DNA of 14,588 bases from the NCBI GenBank assembly GCA_021732545.1, contig JAKFUW010000097.1:1-14588 (forward strand), given 5' to 3'. Below are positions 1 through 6,806 of the stretch, one piece after another. The DNA is from Alphaproteobacteria bacterium. Its GTDB lineage: Bacteria; Pseudomonadota; Alphaproteobacteria; Rickettsiales; UBA3002. Position 1 is the stretch's first letter. Every line of letters starts with the position of its first letter. The notes under the pieces are model-generated. The model was not told the origin of the DNA and made no database searches. It was given only the letters and a program-made list of their open reading frames with translations. The position numbers and the translations under genes were made by a program.

Positions 1-73
1 GTTAACGGAGTTTTAAGCTTCGTTTGCTACTTTAAATCTAAGAACAAAATTCACACAGGCTGGCACATTCATC

Positions 74-424
74 ATGACCACTCCCTTTGCTCCTTACGCT
101 TATTCTGGCGCTACGCTCGACATTCAACCCATCCTCGATAGCCTTGATCATGCAACCGGTCTGCAGTGGAATATTCCTCCTGCACAGGCCTCGCATTTGC
201 GCAATGGCTATCATGTGGAAGTACCACTGCTGGTGGCACCGATTGTGGTGCGTCGCCTTCAGGAAGCGGCGATTGCTGCCAGTGGCCGCCAGCGCGCGAT
301 TGTGTTTGAGGTGTGCAGCCGTGGCCGCGCCATCATCAACATCCCCAGAGAAATCGCTGAACTCAAAGGGTTTTGTCTGGCGCTAGGCCAGATGAAATCA
401 CCAGAACGCTCGCATTTGCATTAG
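74..424 (+). CDS. Small protein of unknown function, 116 aa
   Basis: I do not recognise this protein. The frame runs from ATG at 74 to TAG at 422-424. It looks soluble: there is no signal peptide and no membrane segment, with a hydrophobic stretch around residues 51-70 and a basic patch near residue 70. The last residues (KSPERSHLH) are polar. No clear Shine-Dalgarno lies upstream of 74, and a shorter overlapping frame from 87 is less plausible because it is rich in Arg, Leu and Trp without a balanced composition. A palindromic element begins 4 bp after the stop. It is the only plus-strand gene left of mazG and points towards the 3' end of lpxC. Nothing in the context suggests a function. Confidence 0.55.
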   Translation: MTTPFAPYAYSGATLDIQPILDSLDHATGLQWNIPPAQASHLRNGYHVEVPLLVAPIVVRRLQEAAIAASGRQRAIVFEVCSRGRAIINIPREIAELKGFCLALGQMKSPERSHLH

Positions 425-427
425 AAA

Positions 428-524
428 CGCTTTCGCAAGCGAGCACTGGAGCCCAAGCGAAGCGATCTCATCGACGAGACTGCTTCGTCCTGCTTTGCTT
501 GCGCTCGCAGTCCTCGCAGAAGCG
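428..524. repeat. Intergenic palindromic element between the 116-aa gene and lpxC
   Basis: An imperfect inverted repeat fills most of the gap between the two converging genes. The best inner stem pairs AGCGATCTC (471-479 region) with GAGACTGCTTCGT across a short TCGAC-type loop, and the outer ends pair CGCTTTCGC with GCAGAAGCG. A transcript from either strand would fold. There is no long T-run right behind it, so it could act as a bidirectional transcription barrier or simply be a dispersed repeat. Its family is not recognised. Confidence 0.5.
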
Positions 525-534
525 GTGACTCTTT

Positions 535-565
535 ACTGAAAACTGATAACTGACAGCTGACAACT
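535..565. repeat. Degenerate heptamer tandem repeat next to the lpxC stop
   Basis: Four successive 7-bp units read ACTGAAA, ACTGATA, ACTGACA, GCTGACA, followed by AC. On the minus strand they read as GTTNTCA-like units, which starts 6 bp beyond the lpxC stop codon. The unit phase (each begins with GTT or the related GCT) resembles the heptamer arrays near 1761, 4232 and 13464. Confidence 0.6.
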
Positions 566-571
566 TTTTAC

Positions 572-1504
572 TTATCCAACCAACGCCATGCGCTCGTGCA
601 TCGCAGGTTTCACCACCATCGTGTGCACATCGGCGGGGATGAGTTGATAATTAGCCGCGTCCGCCATCAGTGCGCGCATCAGCACATTATTGATGCCGTG
701 ACCAGGGCGAAAAGTGGTGATCGCGCCACGGATAAAGTGGCCGCACAGATAATAATCACCCATGCAATCGAGCGCTTTATGGCGCACAAATTCATCCGCA
801 TAACGCAGACCTTCTTCATTCAAGATACCCGTTTCGCTAAGCACCACCGCGTTGGCGAGCGATCCGCCTTGCGCTAGGCCTGCAGCGCGCATGGCCTCCA
901 CGTCACTGGCAAAGCCAAAGGTGCGCGCGCGGCACAAAGCCTGCTTAAAGCTGGTATGCGAAAAATCATATTCGGCGCGCTGCGTGCCGATATGGTCGTG
1001 ATCAAAATGGATGGTGATATCGAGCGTGGTGGATTCGGATGGGGCAAGCACCGCCGTCGATCCGCCCTCTTCCACCGCGATGGTGCGCAGCACTTCCAGA
1101 ATCTGGCGCGGCGCATCGAGCACGTCAATCCCCGCACATTCAATCAAAAACACAAACGGCTCTGAGCTGCCATCCATGATCGGAATTTCCGGGCCTTGTA
1201 ATTCGATCAGGCAATTATCCACCGCACATCCCCACAAAGCCGCCATCACATGTTCCACCGTCATGACTTTCACACCATAATCATTGGTGATGGTGGTGCC
1301 AAGGCGGGTATCACACACCGCGTCATAGGTGGCAGGCACAAAGGCTTTGTCGCCTTGCATGTCGCTGCGTTTGAACACAATCCCGTGATTTGCCGCCGCA
1401 GGATGCAGTGTCATCGACACTTGCGCGCCGCTATGTAACGCAACGCCCGTGCAGGTGACAGAGTGAATCAGGCTGGTCTGGAACGGGGACGATTCAAAGG
1501 TCAT
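572..1504 (-). CDS. lpxC: UDP-3-O-acyl-N-acetylglucosamine deacetylase LpxC
   Basis: LpxC is the zinc enzyme that removes the acetyl group from UDP-3-O-acyl-GlcNAc, the first committed step of lipid A synthesis, in the cytoplasm. At 310 aa it has normal length. Visible hallmarks are TVEH at residues 82-85 (Glu84 as catalytic base, His85 as zinc ligand), the block PEIPIMDGSSEPFV at 105-118, HKALDCMGD at 242-250 (zinc ligands His242 and Asp246) and GHGINN at 268-273 (catalytic His269). The ATG at 1504 is preceded by a weak AAAGAG. The gene follows ftsZ on the same strand, an order found in many alpha- and gammaproteobacteria, but a 437-bp repeat-filled gap separates them, so lpxC probably has its own promoter. 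An outer membrane containing lipopolysaccharide is implied. Confidence 0.97.
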   Translation of the reverse strand: MTFESSPFQTSLIHSVTCTGVALHSGAQVSMTLHPAAANHGIVFKRSDMQGDKAFVPATYDAVCDTRLGTTITNDYGVKVMTVEHVMAALWGCAVDNCLIELQGPEIPIMDGSSEPFVFLIECAGIDVLDAPRQILEVLRTIAVEEGGSTAVLAPSESTTLDITIHFDHDHIGTQRAEYDFSHTSFKQALCRARTFGFASDVEAMRAAGLAQGGSLANAVVLSETGILNEEGLRYADEFVRHKALDCMGDYYLCGHFIRGAITTFRPGHGINNVLMRALMADAANYQLIPADVHTMVVKPAMHERMALVG

Positions 1505-1539
1505 GGAACACTCTTTTTGATTGCTAGATGTGGTAACCA

Positions 1540-1687
1540 GATTAGGTTGTCATATTCGCTAGAACGAAGCGAGAATGGTGGTTTCTCAGAACCCGTAGCG
1601 CAACGTACTTTAGGGTACGTGAGCAACGGAAGTTTGAAAAACCGCTGTTCGCAGCAAGTTATAGTAGAATAGGACAGCCTAATCTAA
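1540..1687. repeat. GTAC-core palindromic element, copy A
   Basis: A long imperfect palindrome lies between ftsZ and lpxC. The outer arms GATTAGGTTGTC and GACAGCCTAATC pair with one G:U-type mismatch, and pairing continues inwards with interruptions (GGTGGTTT with AAACCGC). The centre reads AGCGCAACGTAC, a short loop, then GTACGTGAGCAACGG. The same centre, with different arms, occurs at 1824-1928 and 10384-10510. Confidence 0.75.
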
Positions 1688-1727
1688 GCGCATCCTATGG
1701 CAGACGATGCTGCACTGCAAATCACAG

Positions 1728-1795
1728 ATTGTTGCGAAATGTTACAGGGGGGTGATGATCGTGATTCGTGATTCGATAATCGAGAACGCAACAAT
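1728..1795. repeat. Heptamer array inside a short inverted repeat
   Basis: Perfect 9-bp outer arms, ATTGTTGCG at 1728-1736 and CGCAACAAT at 1787-1795, enclose 7-bp units GATGATC, GTGATTC, GTGATTC, GATAATC (1754-1781). The layout, with GTT on the left arm and AAC on the right, matches the converging array at 4231-4305. It lies between the two GTAC-core palindromes in the ftsZ-lpxC gap. The remainder of the 437-bp gap (1505-1539, 1688-1727, 1796-1823) shows no gene. Confidence 0.55.
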
Positions 1796-1823
1796 ACTCG
1801 CACTCAAGAGGGAAGAATTCATG

Positions 1824-1928
1824 CTAGGCCAAAGCGAAAATGTCAATCTTTCGAGCACAGCAGCGCAGCGTACATTTTAGTACGTGAGCAGCGGAGCGCA
1901 GAAAATTGGCATTTGCAGCACGGCCTAG
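1824..1928. repeat. GTAC-core palindromic element, copy B
   Basis: A 105-bp palindrome starts 14 bp beyond the ftsZ stop. The ends are a perfect CTAGGCC/GGCCTAG pair; inside, AAAATGTCAAT pairs with ATTGGCATTT allowing G:U. The centre reads CAGCGCAGCGTAC, ATTTTA, GTACGTGAGCAGCGG, almost the same as copy A, while the outer arms are unrelated to those of copy A. A transcript leaving ftsZ would fold here, so it may form or protect the ftsZ mRNA 3' end. Confidence 0.75.
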
Positions 1929-1941
1929 TAGTGAATACGCG

Positions 1942-3630
1942 TCAATTCGCTTGGCGTCTTAAAAAAGCCGGAATATCCAGATATTCCTCGTCTTCGGCGG
2001 CTTGTTTTTCGGCAACTTCTTTCACCGCCGCGCGGCTGGCACCCGATACGCTTGGCGCAGAAGTTTCTGCACGAGGTTCGCGGGTGAAGGCCTTGCCAAA
2101 ACCACCGATTTTCTGGAAGAAATTGAACGCTGAGCTTTCAGGTGCCGCCGCATCATCATGCTCATCTTCCATGTCTTCTTCCATCTCGGGCTTTTGGCTG
2201 ATCATCTGCGTGCGTTGCACGGGCTGTTCAGGGCGCGGTGCCATAAAAGCAGGAGTACCTGCCACGGGCGGCGCATCCACCTGCTCTTTCACTTCGCCCA
2301 GACGAAAGGGTTTGCGGCGATTATCCGATGTATCAATCGCTGCTTCATCGCGCAAAAAATCACCTTGACCATCCACAAACAATGCGGCTTGCGCTGCTTC
2401 GCGCTCGGCTTGTTTCTCGGCCATTTCCAGTTCTTTTTTGCGCTCATTGGCAATGCGGGCGAGTTCCGTGGCAGACAGGCTACCCGATTCGCGCACAATT
2501 TCCGCAGGGCTACGCTCGCGTTTGAATTCAGGGCGTGCGGGCGTGTTGATGTAAGACGAACCCATGGGCTTAATCACTGGCTTGGAGATTTTTTCAGGCT
2601 GCTTTGGCACAGGCTGGAACACCGATTTATTGATGCTACCATCAGGGAATGCCATCGTTTTTTGATCGATAATGCCCGTTGCCACCACTGAAACTCGCAT
2701 TTTGCCTTCCATTAAATCGCTAAAGGTCGAGCCGAAAATAATGTTCGCATCAGGGTCCACTTCGTCGCGGATGCGGTTGGCGGCTTCATCGACTTCAAAC
2801 AAGGTCATATCAGCACCACCGGTGATGTTGATTAGCACCGCGCGCGCACCGCGCAGCGACACATCATCAAGCAGCGGATTAGAAATCGCCGATTCCGCAG
2901 CATGAATCGCGCGCTTTTCGCCAACCGCTTCGCCGGTGCCCATCATCGCTTTGCCCATCTCGCTCATCACCGCGCGGATATCCGCAAAATCCAGATTCAC
3001 GAGTCCAGGCTTGACCATTAAATCGGTCACACCGCGCACGCCTGAATGCAGCACTTCATCGGCCATGCGAAACGCATCGGCGAAGGTGGTTTTTTCGTTC
3101 GCCACACGAAACAAATTCTGGTTGGGGATCACGATGAGCGTGTCCACATAGCGTTGTAATTCTTCAAGCCCAAGTTCTGCCATCCGCATGCGGTGCGAGC
3201 CTTCAAACTGGAACGGCTTCGTCACCACGCCCACGGTTAAAATGCCTTGCTCACGCGCCATTTGCGCGATGACGGGGGCGGCACCTGTACCCGTGCCGCC
3301 ACCCATTCCAGCGGTGATAAAGACCATGTTGCTGCCCGAAATATGGTCAGCAATTTCATCGAGCGCTTCCTCGGCTGCGGCTTGTCCGATCTGGGGGTTA
3401 GCGCCCGCTCCCAAGCCACGCGTCACATTCACACCCAGTTGGATGGTGCGATCGGTGAGCGCGCTTTCCAAAGCTTGCGCATCGGTGTTGGCCATCACAA
3501 AATCAACCCCTTCAAGGTTGGCAGCGATCATGTTGTTAACGGCATTTCCGCCGGCTCCGCCCACACCAATAACCGTAATCTTGGGTTTGAGGGTGTCGGA
3601 ATGTGTGGGCAGATGCAGATTGATCGTCAT
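1942..3630 (-). CDS. ftsZ: Cell division GTPase FtsZ, long-linker form
   Basis: FtsZ is the tubulin-like GTPase that polymerises into the division ring under the inner membrane. The GTPase core covers about residues 15-330: GVGGAGGNAVNNM near 22-34, the tubulin signature GGGTGTG at 110-116 and the catalytic T7 loop NLDFADIR at 212-219. A disordered linker of roughly 200 residues follows, charged, with a Glu/Lys/Ala-rich segment (LARIANERKKELEMAEKQ). The final DIPAFLRRQ (from residue 552) is the conserved tail that binds FtsA and other partners. At 562 aa it is much longer than E. coli FtsZ (383 aa) but typical for alphaproteobacteria. The start at 3630 is supported by GGAGGAA at 3633-3639. 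The gene upstream is fdxA rather than ftsA. Confidence 0.98.
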   Translation of the reverse strand: MTINLHLPTHSDTLKPKITVIGVGGAGGNAVNNMIAANLEGVDFVMANTDAQALESALTDRTIQLGVNVTRGLGAGANPQIGQAAAEEALDEIADHISGSNMVFITAGMGGGTGTGAAPVIAQMAREQGILTVGVVTKPFQFEGSHRMRMAELGLEELQRYVDTLIVIPNQNLFRVANEKTTFADAFRMADEVLHSGVRGVTDLMVKPGLVNLDFADIRAVMSEMGKAMMGTGEAVGEKRAIHAAESAISNPLLDDVSLRGARAVLINITGGADMTLFEVDEAANRIRDEVDPDANIIFGSTFSDLMEGKMRVSVVATGIIDQKTMAFPDGSINKSVFQPVPKQPEKISKPVIKPMGSSYINTPARPEFKRERSPAEIVRESGSLSATELARIANERKKELEMAEKQAEREAAQAALFVDGQGDFLRDEAAIDTSDNRRKPFRLGEVKEQVDAPPVAGTPAFMAPRPEQPVQRTQMISQKPEMEEDMEDEHDDAAAPESSAFNFFQKIGGFGKAFTREPRAETSAPSVSGASRAAVKEVAEKQAAEDEEYLDIPAFLRRQAN

Positions 3631-3792
3631 GGTTCCTCCGGTGGCAAGGTAGAAGCGGCTTGGCGTGGCGTGCTTTCGCGCGCCACTGAAAGTCAGTATC
3701 CCAGAAATCTGGTTTACTATCTATCTTGGTACTACCATATCTGGTGCGCTTCAACCCGATTTTGGAAGTTGTGCACAAGGACGGGGGATGGA

Positions 3793-3811
3793 GTAAATGA
3801 TAGTCATTTAC
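3793..3811. promoter_or_regulatory. Perfect inverted repeat upstream of ftsZ
   Basis: GTAAATGA and TCATTTAC form exact 8-bp arms around TAG, in the 260-bp gap between fdxA and ftsZ and about 160 bp before the ftsZ start. It is A/T-rich with a 3-bp loop and no T-run, so it looks more like an operator-type dyad than an intrinsic terminator. A second small dyad, TTGTGCACAA, lies about 20 bp closer to ftsZ. Either could bind a regulator; I cannot name one. Confidence 0.35.
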
Positions 3812-3890
3812 CTTTAAAATTCCCCATGGCTGCAAATGGCAGCTTTTCAACCTTGCGTTGCCCACCTGCTTATGAAAATTAAACAGTCAC

Positions 3891-4226
3891 TCAATTCCCA
3901 GATCCTGGATTCGGGCTGAAATCGGTCTCAAACTTGCCGACTTTGTCTTTATACTCTTGCGCCTCGGGCAGCGGGTCTTTCTTTTTCACGATGTTGGGCC
4001 ATTTCATTGCATATTCGCGGTTGATTTCCACCCAATTAAGCAACCCTTCGGATTCGGGCTTGATGGCCTCTACCGGGCACTCTGGCTCGCACACGCCACA
4101 ATCGATGCATTCGTCAGGGTGGATCATCAGCATGTTTTCGCCCTCATAGAAACAATCCACGGGGCACACTTCCACGCAATCGGTGTATTTGCATTTAATG
4201 CAGCTATCGGTCACGACAAAAGTCAT
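3891..4226 (-). CDS. fdxA: 7Fe ferredoxin FdxA ([3Fe-4S][4Fe-4S])
   Basis: This is a small soluble electron carrier of 111 aa. The cysteine pattern matches Azotobacter ferredoxin I shifted by one: C9, C17 and C50 for the [3Fe-4S] cluster, and C21, C40, C43 and C46 for the [4Fe-4S] cluster, in CVEVCPVDCF and CIDCGVCEPECPVEAI. The C-terminal part (NREYAMKWPNI) is the usual FdxA extension. I chose the ATG at 4226 because family members begin MTFVVT; the longer open frame to 4430 runs backwards through a repeat and into ccmC and has no family support. No good Shine-Dalgarno is visible; a repeat element ends 4 bp upstream of the start. Partner reductases are not in the window. Confidence 0.96.
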   Translation of the reverse strand: MTFVVTDSCIKCKYTDCVEVCPVDCFYEGENMLMIHPDECIDCGVCEPECPVEAIKPESEGLLNWVEINREYAMKWPNIVKKKDPLPEAQEYKDKVGKFETDFSPNPGSGN

Positions 4227-4230
4227 AAAA

Positions 4231-4305
4231 AAGTTACCAGTTGCGGGTTGCCAGTTGCGAGCACCCATAAAAATCTGGCAACTCGAAACTCGCAACACGT
4301 AACTT
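4231..4305. repeat. Converging heptamer arrays between ccmC and fdxA
   Basis: The left side reads GTTACCA, GTTGCGG, GTTGCCA, GTTGCGA (from 4233). The right side reads TGGCAAC, TCGAAAC, TCGCAAC, ACGTAAC (4276-4303), the inverted version. The ends AAGTTAC/GTAACTT pair, and TGCCAG pairs with CTGGCA inside. The element touches the ccmC stop codon (4304-4306) on one side and ends 4 bp before the fdxA start on the other, so it is the whole intergenic region of this gene pair and presumably lies in their joint transcript. Confidence 0.7.
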
Positions 4306-5050
4306 AACTTCGCATTGATTGCAACTGAATCCGCCGACATTTTTGAGCGTCCATCGCGCCCAACACCCGCCACAACACGCACGCCACGCTGATACATAAT
4401 AGCGCCGCAAACATTGTCATCAGCGGCCACATCATGCTGGCATCAATCGCCGGGCCACTCATTTTCAGCACGCTGGCAGGCTGATGCAGCGTGTTCCACC
4501 ACTCCACGGAAAATTTGATAATCGGCAGATTGATCGCGCCCAGCAACGAGATGACTGCCGCAATGTTGCGATTACTATCATCGGGCACATCCACGGCAGT
4601 AATGGCGATGTAGCCTAAATACAGGAAAAATAAAATCAGTACCGAAGTCAGCCGCGCATCCCACACCCACCACGCGCCCCACATTGGCTTGCCCCATAGC
4701 GATCCAGTGATCAGCACAATCAGCGTGAAAGCGGCTCCAATGGGTGCGGCATTTCGCGCGATTAAATCTGCCAGCGGATGTTTCCATACCAACCAAAACA
4801 CCGAGCACAGCGCCATCAGCGCATAGAGCATCATGCTCAGCCACGCAGCGGGCACATGCACATACATAATCCGCACCGTTTCGCCTTGCTGATAATCAGG
4901 CGGTGAGGCAAACAGCGCCAGATAGATTCCAGCGAGCAATAAAAAGGTTCCGACCAGCGCCGCAATCGGTGCGGCCACACGCGCCCATTTTGCAAAGCGC
5001 GCAGGGCTTGCAAGGCGATGAAATGAAAATGTGCGATTTGGTTGAGTCAT
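4304..5050 (-). CDS. ccmC: Haem exporter/handling protein CcmC (cytochrome c maturation)
   Basis: CcmC is an inner-membrane protein that presents haem to the chaperone CcmE on the periplasmic side, for c-type cytochrome assembly. At 248 aa it has the normal length. About six membrane segments are visible (near residues 24-47, 66-88, 101-118, 134-152, 162-178, 205-228). The tryptophan-rich WWD signature WGKPMWGAWWVWDARLTS spans 119-136, and the two axial-ligand histidines are His65 (YVHVP) and His189 (TLHQP), matching His60 and His184 of E. coli. No other ccm gene is present; dispersed ccm genes are known in Rickettsiales. It is divergent from mazG, and its stop lies within a repeat leading into fdxA, so the two may be co-transcribed. 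Confidence 0.95.
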   Translation of the reverse strand: MTQPNRTFSFHRLASPARFAKWARVAAPIAALVGTFLLLAGIYLALFASPPDYQQGETVRIMYVHVPAAWLSMMLYALMALCSVFWLVWKHPLADLIARNAAPIGAAFTLIVLITGSLWGKPMWGAWWVWDARLTSVLILFFLYLGYIAITAVDVPDDSNRNIAAVISLLGAINLPIIKFSVEWWNTLHQPASVLKMSGPAIDASMMWPLMTMFAALLCISVACVLWRVLGAMDAQKCRRIQLQSMRS

Positions 5051-5095
5051 AGTTCATCGTCTGATACTAGATTGTGAATTGAATGTCACCTACAT

Positions 5096-5190
5096 CGTCA
5101 TTGCGAGGAGTCTTTACGCGACGAAGCAATCCATTTTTAATCACGCCGCACCGATGGATTGCCGCGCTCGTAGCCTCGCTCGCAAAGACG
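5096..5190. repeat. Palindromic repeat upstream of mazG (CGTCATTGCGAG type)
   Basis: The left arm begins CGTCATTGCGAGGAGTC and ends GAAGCAATCCAT; the right arm begins ATGGATTGCC and ends CTCGCAAAGACG. The two arms are complementary over most of their length with some unpaired bases. Similar CGTCATTGCGAG...CAATCCA palindromes are scattered in many proteobacterial genomes. It occupies the divergent ccmC-mazG region and stays open in the mazG frame. Confidence 0.75.
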
Positions 5191-5210
5191 GTTCCTTGAA
5201 AGTCCTTCAC

Positions 5211-5990
5211 ATGAGCCTACATCCTATCCAATCACTCCTGAGCATTATGGCGCGCCTGCGCGACCCTGCAGTAGGTTGCCCGTGGGACACCCTGCAGAAT
5301 TTCAAAACCATCGCACCTTACACCATCGAGGAAGCCTATGAAGTGGCTGATGCGATTGAAAAGAATGATATGGATAGCTTGAAAAACGAGCTGGGCGATC
5401 TGTTGCTGCAAGTGGTGTTTCACGCACAGATGGCATCGGAAGCAGGCGCCTTTGATTTTGACGATGTGGTGCGCGGCATTTGCAACAAAATGATTACGCG
5501 CCATCCGCATGTGTTTGGCGATGCCAATATCGATTCGGCGCACGCACAAACCCTGCATTGGGAGCAGATCAAAGCAGCAGAACGTGCGGATAAAAAAATG
5601 GGAATTTTAGACGACGTGCCGATGGCATTACCCGCCTTGATGCGTGCTGAAAAACTGCAAAAACGCGCGGCGCGTGTGGGGTTTGATTGGCCCGATGTGG
5701 CCTTTGTGTATGATAAAATTCAAGAAGAATTGGCGGAGGTGAAAGAGGCCGGATCGCAGGCTCACCGCGAAGAGGAAATCGGCGATGTGTTGTTTGTGAT
5801 GGCGAATCTGGCGCGGCATTATAAGGTTGATCCTGAAGATGCCTTGCGCGGTGCGAATCGTAAGTTTGAAAGGCGTTTTGGTTATATTGAGGACTCGCTC
5901 AAAGCCGCTGGCACGGCGTGGGAAAACACCACACTCGATGAAATGGAAGCGCTATGGAACGCGGCGAAAGAATTGGAGAAAGATAAATAA
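5211..5990 (+). CDS. mazG: Nucleoside triphosphate pyrophosphohydrolase MazG
   Basis: MazG hydrolyses (d)NTPs to the monophosphate and pyrophosphate, removing aberrant nucleotides and, in E. coli, influencing ppGpp levels. At 259 aa it is the full two-domain form. The N-terminal MazG domain has GCPWD (22-26), EEAYE (40-44) and ELGD (60-63), the metal-binding EExxE...ExxD pattern, then RHPHVFGD. The C-terminal domain repeats the theme with EELAEVKEA and EEEIGDVLFVMANLARH, ending with the conserved ANRKFERRF. I start at ATG 5211 (MSLHPIQSLL), which matches the family start; an in-frame ATG at 5079 would add 44 residues encoded by a palindromic repeat. The Shine-Dalgarno is weak. A hairpin follows the stop immediately. 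Confidence 0.95.
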   Translation: MSLHPIQSLLSIMARLRDPAVGCPWDTLQNFKTIAPYTIEEAYEVADAIEKNDMDSLKNELGDLLLQVVFHAQMASEAGAFDFDDVVRGICNKMITRHPHVFGDANIDSAHAQTLHWEQIKAAERADKKMGILDDVPMALPALMRAEKLQKRAARVGFDWPDVAFVYDKIQEELAEVKEAGSQAHREEEIGDVLFVMANLARHYKVDPEDALRGANRKFERRFGYIEDSLKAAGTAWENTTLDEMEALWNAAKELEKDK

Positions 5991-5992
5991 AC

Positions 5993-6022
5993 CTGTCACC
6001 CCGCCCTATGACGGGGTGACAG
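5993..6022. terminator. Strong hairpin between mazG and ydfG
   Basis: CTGTCACCCCG (5993-6003) and CGGGGTGACAG (6012-6022) form a perfect 11-bp stem with an 8-nt loop, 3 bp after the mazG stop. There is no T-tract behind it, so it is not a classic intrinsic terminator. It may stabilise the mazG 3' end, reduce read-through into ydfG, or be a copy of a REP-like repeat. Confidence 0.5.
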
Positions 6023-6044
6023 CTTCATAAAATGGAGAAGATTA

Positions 6045-6806
6045 ATGCAGCTTAACCAAAAAATCATCGTCATCACCGGCGCATCATCGGGCATTGGCAA
6101 GGCCACCGCCATGGCGTGCGCAGCTGCCGGTGCATCGCTCATTATCACTGGCCGCCGCAAAGATGCACTCGATGCGCTTGCAAAGGAACTTGCAACGCCA
6201 TGCTTGCCCTTATGTTTTGATGTGCGCGATAAAGACGCGGTATTTTCTGCCTTCGCATCGCTGCCACCAGAATTTTCCAACGTCAGCGTGCTGATCAATA
6301 ATGCGGGGTTGGCGCTGGGGCTGGAGCCTGTGCCGCATATCAACCTCGATGATTGGGAACAGATGGTTGATACCAACATCAAAGGCCTGCTTTATTGTAC
6401 GCAAAGCCTCGTGCCCACCTTGCAAAAACAGCCCGCTGCGCACATTGTCAACATTGGCTCCACCGCTGGCAACTATGCCTATAAAGGCGGCAACACCTAT
6501 TGCGCGAGCAAAGCCTTTGTGCATCATTTTTCCGATTGTCTGCGCACCGATTTTCTGGGGCAAAACATCCGCGTCACCAACATTGAACCCGCCATGACCG
6601 AGGACACCGCCTTTGCCGATGTGCGGTTTAAAGGCGATGATGCCAAAGCGCGCGGGGTCTATGCGGGCGTGCAACCACTTCGAGCGTCGGATATTGCGCA
6701 AAGCATTGTGTGGGCACTGACTCGCCCTGCGCATGTGAATATCAACCGGATAGAATTAATTCCTACCGCACAGGCGCAAGCTGGCCTTGCGGTACATCGA
6801 CAGTAG
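6045..6806 (+). CDS. ydfG: YdfG-type NADP-dependent short-chain dehydrogenase
   Basis: A classical short-chain dehydrogenase of 253 aa. TGASSGIG (11-18) is the nucleotide-binding loop, and GRR at 36-38 points to NADP(H). NNAG is at 85-88, and the catalytic set is Asn111, Ser139, Tyr152, Lys156 (YCASK). It follows E. coli YdfG closely in memorable places: NNAGLALG, IGSTAG, VRFKGDD, PAHVNIN and the C-terminal AGLxVHRQ. E. coli YdfG oxidises 3-hydroxy acids and L-allo-threonine and reduces malonic semialdehyde, so a similar cytoplasmic activity is likely; the true substrate cannot be read from sequence. GGAG at 6034-6037 supports the start. Its last 44 bp overlap the end of the converging lipoprotein gene. 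Confidence 0.93.
   Translation: MQLNQKIIVITGASSGIGKATAMACAAAGASLIITGRRKDALDALAKELATPCLPLCFDVRDKDAVFSAFASLPPEFSNVSVLINNAGLALGLEPVPHINLDDWEQMVDTNIKGLLYCTQSLVPTLQKQPAAHIVNIGSTAGNYAYKGGNTYCASKAFVHHFSDCLRTDFLGQNIRVTNIEPAMTEDTAFADVRFKGDDAKARGVYAGVQPLRASDIAQSIVWALTRPAHVNINRIELIPTAQAQAGLAVHRQ

Noticed and set aside
1540..1928. Integron attC sites (variable-arm palindromes)
   Set aside because: The variable arms recall attC, but the required RYYYAAC/GTTRRRY core pairs at the ends are absent and there is no integrase or cassette array.
1824..1928. Classic intrinsic terminator of ftsZ
   Set aside because: The stem is very long and there is no T-tract after it on the minus strand; it fits the repeat family better, though it may still affect 3' ends.
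3247..3882. Plus-strand frame of 211 codons opposite the start of ftsZ
   Set aside because: Most of it is antisense to the conserved FtsZ GTPase domain; there is no domain and no ribosome site.
4227..4430. N-terminal extension of the ferredoxin frame by 68 codons
   Set aside because: It runs through the heptamer repeat and inside ccmC; FdxA proteins start MTFVVT as at 4226.
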